Notes: generated from the letters alone by a model not told the origin. Numbered from the stretch's first letter, positions 12,401 to 17,532 are shown. The stretch is 22,853 nt of DNA from Jaenimonas drosophilae (GCA_030849065.1 JASAON010001413.1:1-22853); one strand, 5' to 3'. Program-made: numbers and translations.

Positions 12401-12658
12401 ACTGAGAGCCGAAAGGGTGAGTTGTTCACGAAACTTCCCATCATTCACCTGGAGCCTGTACGCCGCAACGTGACAACGTCGACGGCGCGGACCTACGCGT
12501 GCCCTGTTTACAAGACCTCGGCCCGTGTTGGTGTGCTATCCACCACAGGTCTCTCCACCAACTACGTTGTGTCCTTGGATCTCCTTGCTGCTGATGATGC
12601 CAATCCAGAACACTACATCAACCGTGGTGTTGCTATGTTGTGCATGTTGGATGACTAA
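410..12658 (+). CDS. Axonemal dynein heavy chain, single-headed inner-arm type (DNAH6-like)
   Basis: This is an ATP-driven microtubule motor of the flagellar axoneme. The protein is 4082 residues, the usual axonemal heavy-chain length. An N-terminal tail (about 1-870) is followed by a linker (about 870-1330) and the AAA ring. P-loops are GPAGTGKT in AAA1 (1372-1379, Walker B CFDEFNR at 1422-1428), GQTFSGKT in AAA2 (1653-1660), GVTGTGKS in AAA3 (2055-2062, acidic pair D2127-D2128) and GMGGTGRKS in AAA4 (2406-2414). The stalk helices lie near 2645-2740 and 2855-2937, flanking the microtubule-binding domain. AAA5 and AAA6 follow, then a long C-terminal domain with SYWISGFFFPQGFLTG and the terminal CPVYKTSAR and LSTTG motifs. 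The AAA1-AAA2 region and the SYWISGFFFPQG segment resemble metazoan DNAH6 more than DNAH1 or DNAH3/7/12. That subtype call is from memory and is less sure than the family. The gene is intact, intronless and ends in TAA. Confidence 0.97.
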   Translation: MSLKERLEESARPKSIPKNQLQANVNNCLELATNPQQLYRFQAPKNFSYKGNAVVPGAASQSLRSHGAPRQVPQKNDYHSYDERDIELMRLIQKASRKPKFNTETGSVAPNDEPLLRELKTAADVIAFFSANGSSSHVKYVLLNRAPRKLEFRPYDLLVVPQGLEDPNHYIMSATGVVHVRPGLPSDVTTLADWMKEASLFNVLRKIPFFKHYLLYKAFFGWYKNLRAKKFAATRKLLAKDFLLSKATFATPAVDLLKTSHDLSTASLVMYEPQGKHDYCVEDFHVVQLKQRQKAASSFHTSCERIEGKLAKLIDLLQRRADVPDLNTREALEQYLLANAGDEKDTRSQRKMKSMLDAKAEQFQRMRELKRSIVEYSKLDVFIRLVDFMSSQNVYRNVLKTLQILINTIRDQGKEEIRKLGFQVLLQPTDDDMVFNPTEDIVQKVCGDIFSGCIEVAAATDRLCDQKFFKSYFTRMPKIWNIGSELRSDARLCYLLDSTMQLIHRDYEHANARMDTYATTLPHIYFLQKEWSEIEEEKKQESNEEVLSCMSLAKLYRRLQEAHDALRVLMTSFVGHMLWINAAKLKTEIEPRMHILREDIDSTLRTTTCSLVKDLNAYFKQKTQQLNERPQTLSEFAEYIAHYKAIVAASNQTDATVSQAESLCELMDRQQVEFLEDEDKQLKERTLGNNTNSSLSLHVVFDEARLHAEEFIEEHIAAHIETLQGEVGNVEDECAGLQQILSGEEFVVLTNNTEPVLQYLEDINSKLEDIKNSEVQLTRFGKLFDQPAFDWSFVAQTNAVYQVRNETWHLLDMFNKKIEYWFDCPLKSLDTGEMEEQVSHMIRRAGTVNRTIQEKEYEDELATHLLDELQAIRVNIPVIHDCGNKHMTADHWNIVLKHITGNAHSYHDGLNLRSLQERDIFSYKEVLSEQSGLATGEWKITNDLEVIKNIWDNVMFSTIPYKNRDGVFILDALEEVIQQLDDHQIELQTIMASRFVAPVREKVEKWIFDLRLVGDVIEQWITLQKNWMYLEFIFSSDDIKEQLPEESEQFDAVDRLFRSLTSKAHSAKNVYAICTEEGLLDELKHSNDNIDHIQKRLEDYLETKRIAFPRFYFLSNDELLSILSDVRNPKSVQPHLSKCFDSIASLIFADKEYTEIVGMMSGEGERVMFESTVYPVGSIEQWLNEIEIMMKASLLMHMRKTMEMYPQKKREEWFFDHPAQCIQAVDMVVWTGEVEDAIQGNSLIPYYAQYQQQILRMVDLVKRPLSKLERTLVCTLIVLNVHSRDIVQLLGSEEVTKLGDFCWSQQLRYYWEKDATVNGGMNVGIQHCSAHLWYGYEYLGNQPRLVITPLTDRAFLTCTSALAMNLGAAPQGPAGTGKTESVKDLGKALARQVVVFNCSDGINYKTMSRMFAGLAQAGAWACFDEFNRIELEVLSVIAQQMLEITTALSQNLESMNFDGHPIRLSKNFGVFITMNPGYAGRTELPDNLKALFRPICMMIPDYALIAEIMFYSEGFADARTLAQKMVQLYKLSSEQLSKQDHYDFGMRAVKSILVMAGALKRQNPNENEDMLLIRAMRDANVPKFLREDTILFMALVKDLFPTVEIEENESELLTKYLKAQMEKDKLQIVDGMITKSLQLFDTLVVRHGVMMVGQTFSGKTTVVRSVQKSLTTIKADGHDEEGNVPLFNSVHIHLLNPKSVTMGELYGQVNEITREWTDGILSDIARNITRMAQTKPDRQWVVFDGPVDAVWIENMNTVLDDNKLLCLFNGERIKLPQTATFMFEVQDLRVASPATVSRCGMVYMEPYYLDGHRGWIPVATSLVQKKATMYEKVKADRLLELLHALLPDTLDFIRKNCREWIPSVDAQLAVNCIELLCGFIRTYSDASPWPRGAVKPIEEPDDSANKVDEFGMKIDNDDADKYDPPEQFRCPPITEPTVPEDEGRLFDMYFVMAFVWSVGGNIRDDFRAPFDKFVKEKVNQVLPGMLGLGEDIRAYDYVVHRPSQKFITWNHLVSDFYYKKNTPYFDLVVPTAETVALKTLLSVLTSTSQHVLVNGVTGTGKSLGLASFISECLRGDDPSSSWEYFATVLSAQTRSKDIEDRLEAKLYKVRSNVLGPVPGKRAAFFVDDLNMPALETYGASPPIELLRQLITQGGFFDKHKTPALFKELHDVVFLSACGVPGGGRNDLTMRLTSRFHLICQPSVSEFSTRRIFGSILYGFFREWNSAEITELATKLVQATKDCYERITLEKLPTPTRSHYTFNLRDFSKVIQGIMQISVRTSESKEKICRVFLHEVTRVFHDRLVDAGDRQWWWSTVAQVCKNNFEMEWSDENEKVLFGDYMRRDRAQYEEIAELHKVQEAFTEYQGGFNLEYNKEVELVFFDDAISHVSRICRILRQPRGNALLVGMGGTGRKSLCKLAAFMCNLPIHEVSISRTFCMAEFHEAVKAVLLDSGCHDKPVLFFLSDAQIVYEEMLEDVNNLLNTGEVPNLMQPEDVDAIVEAVRPFASAAGKQETRNVIFSHFVSLCRDHVHVVLAMSPIGDQFRRRLRMFPSLVNCCTIDWFDQWPSDALASVASKVLSNVQVEDDVKERLIQLCVSIHLDVQEQSEQFFEELRRRNYTTPTSYLELLTCYHKLLQEQDKLVMDQINRYQGGLDTLRNTQKTVDEMKEKLIEMQPKLLQAAKNTEESMEKVEKEQELAEVARTQCASEEEVASAIQAEADSIKADCQIDLDKALPVLQKALESLDELSPDDIREVRSFQKPRPRVILVLQAVLTLLGEKDLSWDRAKLVMGSMTFVKDLKQYKAEDLTERTIKSIQKYINDPEFQPELVAKTSKACKSLAQWVIAINNYYDVTKVVAPKRQRLGEAEAKFEVATKTLNEARGRLREIEEKVAELQREMQQNILLRKKLEDDIDLTTVRKRRAEELMNGLSSEQERWTNSIASLKVELAGHTGMIALAAGFIAYLGPFTSQYRDRMIATWDKKCRQLQIPIGEKGFSLSSIVDPVAIRNWSQKGLPPDPFSVENGVITTKSQRWCLCIDPQGQAVNWIRLMERENNLRVIKLSDPNYMRTLENAIRVGLPVLLENVEESLDAALDPVLLRQTYRSQGRLLIKVGDSEVDYDPKFRLYITTKLANPFYLPELQIKVTIINFTVTPAGLENQLLADVVRFEFAELEHRANKTIMDIANGKNQLKGLEDKILHLLGSSTGNILDNEQLVNTLKDAKVTSESVTESLRVSEETQKDIDAARNRYRPVATRGSTIYSVVSQLAGLDHMYQNSLDFFKQLFTQTLQRTEKREDVDERVELLLPAVTVNSYNTICRGLFEKDKLIFAFLLFASISRQQNSIRDDEWNFLLKGSEGRRYADEDTDPAPSWLPLGPWNEAVALSSTVKEFAELKDNIYDNEDAWEKWYSSEKAYEGYPPWLNNFSLWQKLLVLKALREDLLNYGLSILIANTLGKAFTESPAFDLSGCFLDSTPTAPIIFVLTPGTDPTQLFTEFAERRGFGTRKLMLSLGQDQGTKAEEMIRTASKDGMWVYLQNCHVYTSWMPSLERILEDLCHSDVHRDFRLWLTTMPISSFPVLLLQSGVKVVKEPPKGLKANIRDTFAMEVSEDLWDSCPENATQWRRLLFSMTYFHAVIQERRKFGPLGWNIPYEWNQSDFAASLQSLSTYLRTDSDDVPWNALRYMIGVINYGGRVTDFLDSRCISTILNGFFNDEVVKPEQFNITNDGIYYIPEDVSSLEAMKDYLTNLPSFESPELFGLHSNADITFNKTTVRRQLAAILSVQPRSKAAAGTSPEDKVLQIVAEFQRRLPPFIDKSKGHPETYRITDDGTMISLGTVASQEIDVFNAIVLKLERSLRMLKRGIKGEVVMSVELEAMFDSMLLGQVPQTWHNGGYLSRKPLASWFEDTLQRVEFFRDWNDQGMPVSYWISGFFFPQGFLTGVLQTYSRKHRIPIDDVKFKTNVTRCELIEDIEEEVESGVYVHGLYMEGARYNMDTEMLTESRKGELFTKLPIIHLEPVRRNVTTSTARTYACPVYKTSARVGVLSTTGLSTNYVVSLDLLAADDANPEHYINRGVAMLCMLDD

Positions 12659-12744
12659 TATAGAATACTGCCGTACACGAGCTAGGATGCGGTATCAACC
12701 ATGTAAAATAGACGCGTGCCAATATCTTTCTTGCCTTTGTGTGA

Positions 12745-12762
12745 TCTCCACCCTCGTGGAGA
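12745..12762 (+). other. Short perfect hairpin in the dynein 3' flank
   Basis: TCTCCAC at 12745-12751 pairs exactly with GTGGAGA at 12756-12762 around a four-base loop, about 87 bases after the dynein stop codon. It could be a 3' UTR element. A 7-bp stem of this kind can also arise by chance in a few hundred bases. Confidence 0.35.
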
Positions 12763-12898
12763 AGCCACACTCAGTACATACATGGCTACGCTTTTGAAGT
12801 GTCGACCCACACTCACCACAAAACTGTACCTCACATTTCACTACTTGTTGATTGTGGTCAACATATCTTTTAATTTCCATGCTAGCTATGCCTCTAAC

Positions 12899-13017
12899 GT
12901 TCTCTCGTTGTTTGCTTGTTTGTTTGCGTGTGTGTGTGTGCATCTGCGGAAGTAGTCTTTGCAGTCAAGCGAACCGCCGCTTCTTGTGGTGGATTGTTGC
13001 TAGCTGCTGCGCCACAG
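12899..13017 (+). promoter_or_regulatory. Possible trans-splice acceptor region for the aldo/keto-reductase-like gene
   Basis: The tract from 12899 to about 12927 is T-rich but interrupted by G. Candidate AGs lie at 12951-12952, 12954-12955 and 13016-13017. No ATG occurs between these and the start at 13065. This acceptor is weaker than the others in the window. Confidence 0.35.
12908..12940. repeat. Simple GTTT / GT repeat
   Basis: Low-complexity run of GTTT-like units followed by alternating GT at 12928-12940. Together with the pyrimidine-rich bases just upstream it may serve as part of the 3'-processing and trans-splicing signal for the gene at 13065. Confidence 0.7.
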
Positions 13018-13064
13018 GTTAGGAGGACCACCGCCACGCTTCGCACTTTTAAAAAGCTAGGAAT

Positions 13065-15317
13065 ATGCTTCGACGAGTGGGTGCTCATGGAGTTCCCCAT
13101 CGCCAGCCCCTCTCATCACTGCCCTATGGGATAGGGAACGGCTGTGCCTACCGCTCCTACGGTCAAACAACCCCACTACGATACGGTGGGGTGAACTTCC
13201 CAGGATCTACTACTGCCGCAGCAGAAGCGGCGGCGGCTGGAGCACGCGTCACCTATGCTGGCGGATCGAGTGACAAGGCTAGTGGGGCGTCAGCGTCGGC
13301 AGGTATCAACGGCGTGTATGGAAATCGAGCGGAATCTGCCATGCGTGGCATGCTAGGACCGAAGGGACAGGCTGATGCTCGTGAATCCAGGGCCATTCCA
13401 ATTCTGGGTCGTGCCTCAGTGGAAGGAACGGCGTATACCATGATGCGATCGACTGTGTTTGAAAACTGGAGTCATCAATGCGCAGACCCCGTTGGGTGGC
13501 ACTTGTCCAAGTTAGGTACGACCACCTGCAAAATGGTGAACGATGTAGGTGAAGCGGTGGAGTCTATTCAATTGCAAGTCATCAAGGGCTGCAATGTTAT
13601 TGAAATTGATGGTGCGGCGACGGATATGCATCAAAGCATCTCTCGAGCGTTGCAGGAAACACTACATGCGTTTGAACTTGACCGCGATGGGTTTGTGGTA
13701 GTTGTTCGGTGTGGATTGATTCGCCAGCCCCCTTTCCAGGAAGAAATCACAAAGATGGAGACGTCAAACACAGCTGCTGCTCGCAATCGGATTGTTCCCA
13801 TCTTCGAGCGCTACAAGGCTTCCAGTCTACCCTCTGCTCAGCTCAAGACAGGCTTCCGCATTTCGGAGCTGACGGATGAACAGTTGGGTCGGCTTGCTCT
13901 CCGCCGTGTCTCGTCCACAGTGGCGGCAGGTCTGACTCCAGACTGGATCGACGCCTTCTTCACCAACGTGGCGTACAACACGAAGCTAGAGTGCATGGAC
14001 GTGCTCCTCTTGGAGGGAATTCACACCCTCTATGATGGGCGTCAAACGGAGCATGTGGAGGAAGACATCATGCAGCTCTTCGCCTATCTGGAGAAGCAGG
14101 TAGAGGCAGGCCTTCTTCAGTACTACGGCATATCTTCCCCACACTTAGCCCCTCCTGTTCCACGCACCTATCCGCCAATGCCCGCCGATGCAATGGTGCC
14201 AGACAAGTTTCGCAAGCCACCGATCCTTCCTGCCACGCTGAACCTCTACCGTCTTTTGGCCATGGCCGAGCGTGCGGCTGGAGGAAAGCAGCACCACTTC
14301 CGTTTCATTCAGTATCCCTTCAATCTTACCAGCCATCAAGCCATGAGTGCACCCCTTCCCTACGATGAGAATCACACGTTGGTGTCTCTTGCCAAGTCGC
14401 TTGGAATAACCACCCTTGGCTGTTCCCCTTTGGAGACCACCAACCTCATGGAGCTCCCCGAACGCTACCACAACTTTCCAGCAGATGCTGATTTGAAGGA
14501 GCTCCGCATGAACTTCTTCACCTTGTGCGAGCGGTGCGTGATGAAGGAGATGGAGGTGAAGGACTCCCTGGAGAAGGGTCCGTCGTCACTTCCACCAATT
14601 GATCACCTTTTTGTGGCAAGCGTCTATCTCTATGCTCAGCGCCAGTTTACGAACCTATTCTTCTTCACGGATTGGGCAACGTACCTTATTGTGCCTCGCT
14701 TTCGAAGGGCCCTTACGCGACTGAAGGAGGCAAGCACGACAGAGATCAAGGAATGGGCCAAGCAGTATGAACAGCTGGTGGATGATTTACTGCGCTTCCG
14801 CCGCCGCATGTTCAACAGCAAGCACTCCAAGGTTGCACGGAATATTGATATGGCAATCGATGCCGCGAGCCCCACATTGGCCAAGTGCCCCATGCTCAAC
14901 CAAAAAGCCCTGAATTTTGCCACCTACGGCTGTGATTGCCTCCTCGCTGGGTTTCATGTGGCACGGTACTTCCACGAGGCTACGGAACTGAATCCAGCAA
15001 AGAATGGCCAATTGACAATTCCAGACAACGAGCTTGTCGCACTATGCCAGTCAGCTGAGGTCAGCTACGCCAATGCTTCTCCTCCTCACCCATACATGCT
15101 GGAGCCCATCATGAGCGCTGGTAAGTTCTCCAAGCAGAGGAGCCGTGCTGCGGAATCACTCATCACCATTGATCCTAAAAACCCTCAGTTCCCAGACATT
15201 CCACAAGAGCTGGAGGGAGAGACTGATACCGATGAGACAACGGGGAGCAGTGACCCTACAGATGCCACGTCCGATGCCTCTAGTGCAGCAGAAAGCGGCC
15301 AAAAGCAATCCGCGTAG
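13065..15317 (+). CDS. Aldo/keto-reductase-like protein, probable mitochondrial pseudoenzyme
   Basis: The 750-residue protein has an AKR TIM-barrel pattern from about residue 150 to 480: NVIEIDGAA (near 182), DVLLLEGIH (312-320), QYYGISS (352-358), FIQYPFNL (414-421) and GITTLGCSPLE further on. Canonical AKRs are NADPH-dependent carbonyl reductases using an Asp-Tyr-Lys-His tetrad. By motif alignment only Asp (D182) is kept here; Tyr becomes D187, Lys becomes R215 and His becomes E317. An inactive or repurposed fold is inferred. It is over twice the usual AKR length of about 320 residues. The extra parts are an Ala/Gly-rich N-terminal region, a helical C-terminal domain of roughly 220 residues and an acidic Ser/Thr/Asp/Glu tail. 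The N-terminus MLRRVGAHGVPHRQP is basic and lacks acidic residues, suggesting mitochondrial import. The start is the first ATG after the candidate splice sites; the stop is TAG. Confidence 0.85.
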   Translation: MLRRVGAHGVPHRQPLSSLPYGIGNGCAYRSYGQTTPLRYGGVNFPGSTTAAAEAAAAGARVTYAGGSSDKASGASASAGINGVYGNRAESAMRGMLGPKGQADARESRAIPILGRASVEGTAYTMMRSTVFENWSHQCADPVGWHLSKLGTTTCKMVNDVGEAVESIQLQVIKGCNVIEIDGAATDMHQSISRALQETLHAFELDRDGFVVVVRCGLIRQPPFQEEITKMETSNTAAARNRIVPIFERYKASSLPSAQLKTGFRISELTDEQLGRLALRRVSSTVAAGLTPDWIDAFFTNVAYNTKLECMDVLLLEGIHTLYDGRQTEHVEEDIMQLFAYLEKQVEAGLLQYYGISSPHLAPPVPRTYPPMPADAMVPDKFRKPPILPATLNLYRLLAMAERAAGGKQHHFRFIQYPFNLTSHQAMSAPLPYDENHTLVSLAKSLGITTLGCSPLETTNLMELPERYHNFPADADLKELRMNFFTLCERCVMKEMEVKDSLEKGPSSLPPIDHLFVASVYLYAQRQFTNLFFFTDWATYLIVPRFRRALTRLKEASTTEIKEWAKQYEQLVDDLLRFRRRMFNSKHSKVARNIDMAIDAASPTLAKCPMLNQKALNFATYGCDCLLAGFHVARYFHEATELNPAKNGQLTIPDNELVALCQSAEVSYANASPPHPYMLEPIMSAGKFSKQRSRAAESLITIDPKNPQFPDIPQELEGETDTDETTGSSDPTDATSDASSAAESGQKQSA

Positions 15318-15375
15318 GCTGGCAAGTGACGAGGGGTCCCACACCACCCTGCCAACCTCTCCACCTACGTATTGC

Positions 15376-15394
15376 CAACCAAGACAGTTGGTTG
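15376..15394 (+). other. Short perfect hairpin in the 3' flank of the aldo/keto-reductase-like gene
   Basis: CAACCAA at 15376-15382 pairs exactly with TTGGTTG at 15388-15394 around the loop GACAG, about 60 bases after the stop. It is a candidate 3' UTR regulatory stem; chance occurrence is not excluded. Confidence 0.35.
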
Positions 15395-15545
15395 ACTCAC
15401 AGTTACCGTGATTGATGTTAACCGGTGCTAATTTTCTTCCACATTTTCGTACGTCTCATGGCGTTTGCGACAAGGTAGCACAACGATTCGATTGTGATAT
15501 ACGGTCCGAAGAGCAACTTCACCATTCTCTTCATATTGGTTAATG

Positions 15546-15583
15546 TTCTCTCTGCTTCTTTTTGTGTCTGATCATCGGTACAG
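15546..15583 (+). promoter_or_regulatory. Predicted trans-splice acceptor for the nicalin-like gene
   Basis: The pyrimidine-rich run at about 15546-15569 is followed by the first AG at 15582-15583. The next ATG is the nicalin start at 15652, giving a 5' UTR of about 68 bases with no upstream ATG. Confidence 0.6.
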
Positions 15584-15651
15584 TTCCAGTTTCCACGGAG
15601 CCCACAGATTAATTCACACTTCTTTGATACTCCGCAAATTGCATCTTCACA

Positions 15652-17265
15652 ATGGCACCGCGGGGACTTATCTTGTGGCTGGCCCTGGTGGCCACGTTGT
15701 TATGGTCAGCAGAGGTTGCCTACGCAGACACGTTGAACGCCACGGCCTATCACGGCATCTTGTTTGAAAGGAAGTACACAAACGTTCCGATCATCCGTCG
15801 CGGCTCCGCAGGGGCTCTGATCCGTAGCAATGTGGTGCCCTACCACACTACGGAGCATGTTTCCACCTACGCCAATGTGGCCGTTTTCGTGGCCAGCAAT
15901 GAACACCTAACGGGAGCAACAGTCTCAGGATTGCTGAACGCCGGGGCGACAGCTCTGGTAGTTGCTCTCTCAGATACGGACCGCATCAATGAGGAGGTAC
16001 TGAGCCTGTTTCTGACCACCACAGACGCTGTTGACCAGCCTATTTATTTTGTGGACGAGCAGTCTCCTGATGGCCAGCTCATTGAGCAAACTCTGAAAGA
16101 TTCTCACACACCCCACTACCTCAAGGCGGCCACCTCTCTCCAGAAACCTCCCGTGACTATGATGCCTGACTGGCCATCCGCCGTCGTCAGCAGCCACCTC
16201 CGCTGGGGGGAGCGAAGGGATCAACGCCCGTCAATCCGGCTACTCATTTCCGCGCACTTTGATACCTTCGGTGTGGCCCCTGCTGCGCCGACAGTGAGTG
16301 GTGCCTCTGGGACTGTGGCTGCCGTAGAAGTGTGGCGGCGCCTCGTTCAGTCGACCGAAGCTCAACGATCATCCAAGGCGTATGCTCCATTTGCGGCGAC
16401 CCTGCGTCTTGGCAGCACCGCCCGCATGAACTACCAATCATCCTCCCGCTGGCTTTCGCAGACCACAGACAAGGAACGTGGGGCCATGGATTTGGCCATC
16501 TGCCTGGAGGAGCTGATGCCTCTTCCAAGCGCTTCCTCTCAACTCCTATATCTCCACGTCAATGATCGCTTTCTCCGGCAGAAGGATGGCCAGGTGGCTG
16601 TGGAGTTAGCCGAGAGCACAGCCGCCGCCATGGGCATGGAGCTGAAGGTCATCGCAGCAAAGACGGATTACCAGCATCACGACTTGCAGTTCGAGCACGA
16701 AGTGTTTGCGGACCGGCAGCTTCCGGCAATGACCTTTTCGTCTCATCGGAGCCACCGCGTTGATCAAATTGTTCGTGACGTACGCCAGCCGCTCAGCAAG
16801 GCGTCGATGAATCTTCTTCACAAGCGTGTGGACTTCATTCATGCCTTTGTTACCGCCTTCCTCAAGCAGACGATGACGGATGCAAGCGTCTGGGAAGGAA
16901 CGGAGGGCTACGTTCGTGGGCTCATGGAGTATGCCGCGCGTCAGCCCCGCTCACCTGCCGCGCGGGGTGGGGAGTCACTCCTCCAATTTGCACAATCACT
17001 TCAGCGCCTTCTGAACGACATGGAGTCAACCACACATCTTGCTTCCGGCCCCATCAGTAGTCTCTCTAGCGGACTGCGTGTGGACCAGATCCATATGATG
17101 CCAAGTCTTTCACTTTACTCCCCATTTGAGATGTCCCTCATTATTTCAGCCACACTTCCAATGACCAACTACATGGGCCTACTCTTTGCAGCGATCGTGG
17201 CGGTGGCGGTCTTCACTTTCTCGGAACTGCAATCACTCCATGCCGTGCGTTCCCTCTTTTTGTGA
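15652..17265 (+). CDS. NCLN: Nicalin-like ER membrane protein (BOS complex subunit)
   Basis: Nicalin is an ER type I membrane protein. In animals it joins TMEM147 and NOMO in the BOS complex, which works with the multipass translocon. The 537-residue length fits nicalin (about 560). A signal peptide covers residues 1-25, ending AYA before D26. The lumenal part has the nicastrin/nicalin aminopeptidase-like fold: LLISAHFDTFGVAP (H202, D204) aligns with the SAHYDSFGVAP segment of animal nicalin. Also matching are an MNYQ segment, EHEVFADRQLPAMTFSSHRS, and a following segment with IVRDVR. A hydrophobic helix at about 508-523 followed by a short basic tail forms the single C-terminal membrane anchor. 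The family has the M28 peptidase fold but is not considered an active peptidase. Nicastrin itself is less likely because the protein is too short. The start is the first ATG after the predicted splice site; the stop is TGA. Confidence 0.87.
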   Translation: MAPRGLILWLALVATLLWSAEVAYADTLNATAYHGILFERKYTNVPIIRRGSAGALIRSNVVPYHTTEHVSTYANVAVFVASNEHLTGATVSGLLNAGATALVVALSDTDRINEEVLSLFLTTTDAVDQPIYFVDEQSPDGQLIEQTLKDSHTPHYLKAATSLQKPPVTMMPDWPSAVVSSHLRWGERRDQRPSIRLLISAHFDTFGVAPAAPTVSGASGTVAAVEVWRRLVQSTEAQRSSKAYAPFAATLRLGSTARMNYQSSSRWLSQTTDKERGAMDLAICLEELMPLPSASSQLLYLHVNDRFLRQKDGQVAVELAESTAAAMGMELKVIAAKTDYQHHDLQFEHEVFADRQLPAMTFSSHRSHRVDQIVRDVRQPLSKASMNLLHKRVDFIHAFVTAFLKQTMTDASVWEGTEGYVRGLMEYAARQPRSPAARGGESLLQFAQSLQRLLNDMESTTHLASGPISSLSSGLRVDQIHMMPSLSLYSPFEMSLIISATLPMTNYMGLLFAAIVAVAVFTFSELQSLHAVRSLFL

Positions 17266-17348
17266 GAGAGGATGTGGATGGAGAACCTAATGATAACGCC
17301 TCCCTCTACCGTTGACTACTAAAGATGAAGCTTGGCGTGGGCGTGTCT

Positions 17349-17369
17349 GTGTGTGGACTGTCCACGCAC
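17349..17369 (+). other. Hairpin in the nicalin-like gene 3' flank
   Basis: GTGTGTGGA at 17349-17357 pairs with TCCACGCAC at 17361-17369 around the three-base loop CTG: eight Watson-Crick pairs and one G-U pair in RNA. It sits about 84 bases after the stop codon and is GC-rich, so it should fold stably. Confidence 0.45.
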
Positions 17370-17442
17370 GCAACGATCATGCAGCAGTATTGCTGTGTGA
17401 CGAACTGACAGAGTGTCTCTCAAGTGATAGCGCAGGTACTCC

Positions 17443-17468
17443 GCTGTTGTTGTTGTTGTTATTGCTGT
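17443..17468. repeat. GTT trinucleotide repeat
   Basis: About five tandem GTT units (core 17446-17460), followed by imperfect copies. It directly precedes the pyrimidine tract of the ferredoxin gene and may act as part of that processing signal. Length variation between strains would be expected. Confidence 0.8.
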
Positions 17469-17532
17469 TCCTCATGCTTTTTTCTATTCCCTCTATCTGA
17501 TTGGATCGGATACGCGGCATGACATTGCTTAG
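17463..17532 (+). promoter_or_regulatory. Predicted upstream trans-splice acceptor for the ferredoxin gene
   Basis: The tract at about 17466-17499 is pyrimidine-rich. The first good AG after it is at 17531-17532. The first ATG after that AG is 17607, so use of this site gives the long ferredoxin form and a 5' UTR of about 74 bases. A second candidate acceptor lies inside the frame at 17691-17709. Confidence 0.5.

Larger units (their letters stand above)
12659..13064. other. Intergenic region between dynein and aldo/keto-reductase-like genes
   Basis: This holds the dynein 3' flank and the processing region for the next gene. It contains a 7-bp hairpin (12745-12762), a T-rich stretch, a GTTT/GTTTGC run and a (GT)n run at 12928-12940. 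On the minus strand, 12695-12943 is an open frame encoding two CxEC knuckles, discussed as a finding. I do not call it a gene because every other gene here is on the + strand. Confidence 0.6.
15318..15651. other. Intergenic region between aldo/keto-reductase-like and nicalin-like genes
   Basis: No gene seen. It contains a 7-bp perfect hairpin at 15376-15394 and the pyrimidine tract and AG used by the nicalin-like gene. Confidence 0.65.

Noticed and set aside
12716..12955. 79-codon + strand frame between dynein and the aldo/keto-reductase-like gene
   Set aside because: Hydrophobic low-complexity translation of T-rich intergenic DNA with no upstream acceptor or motif.
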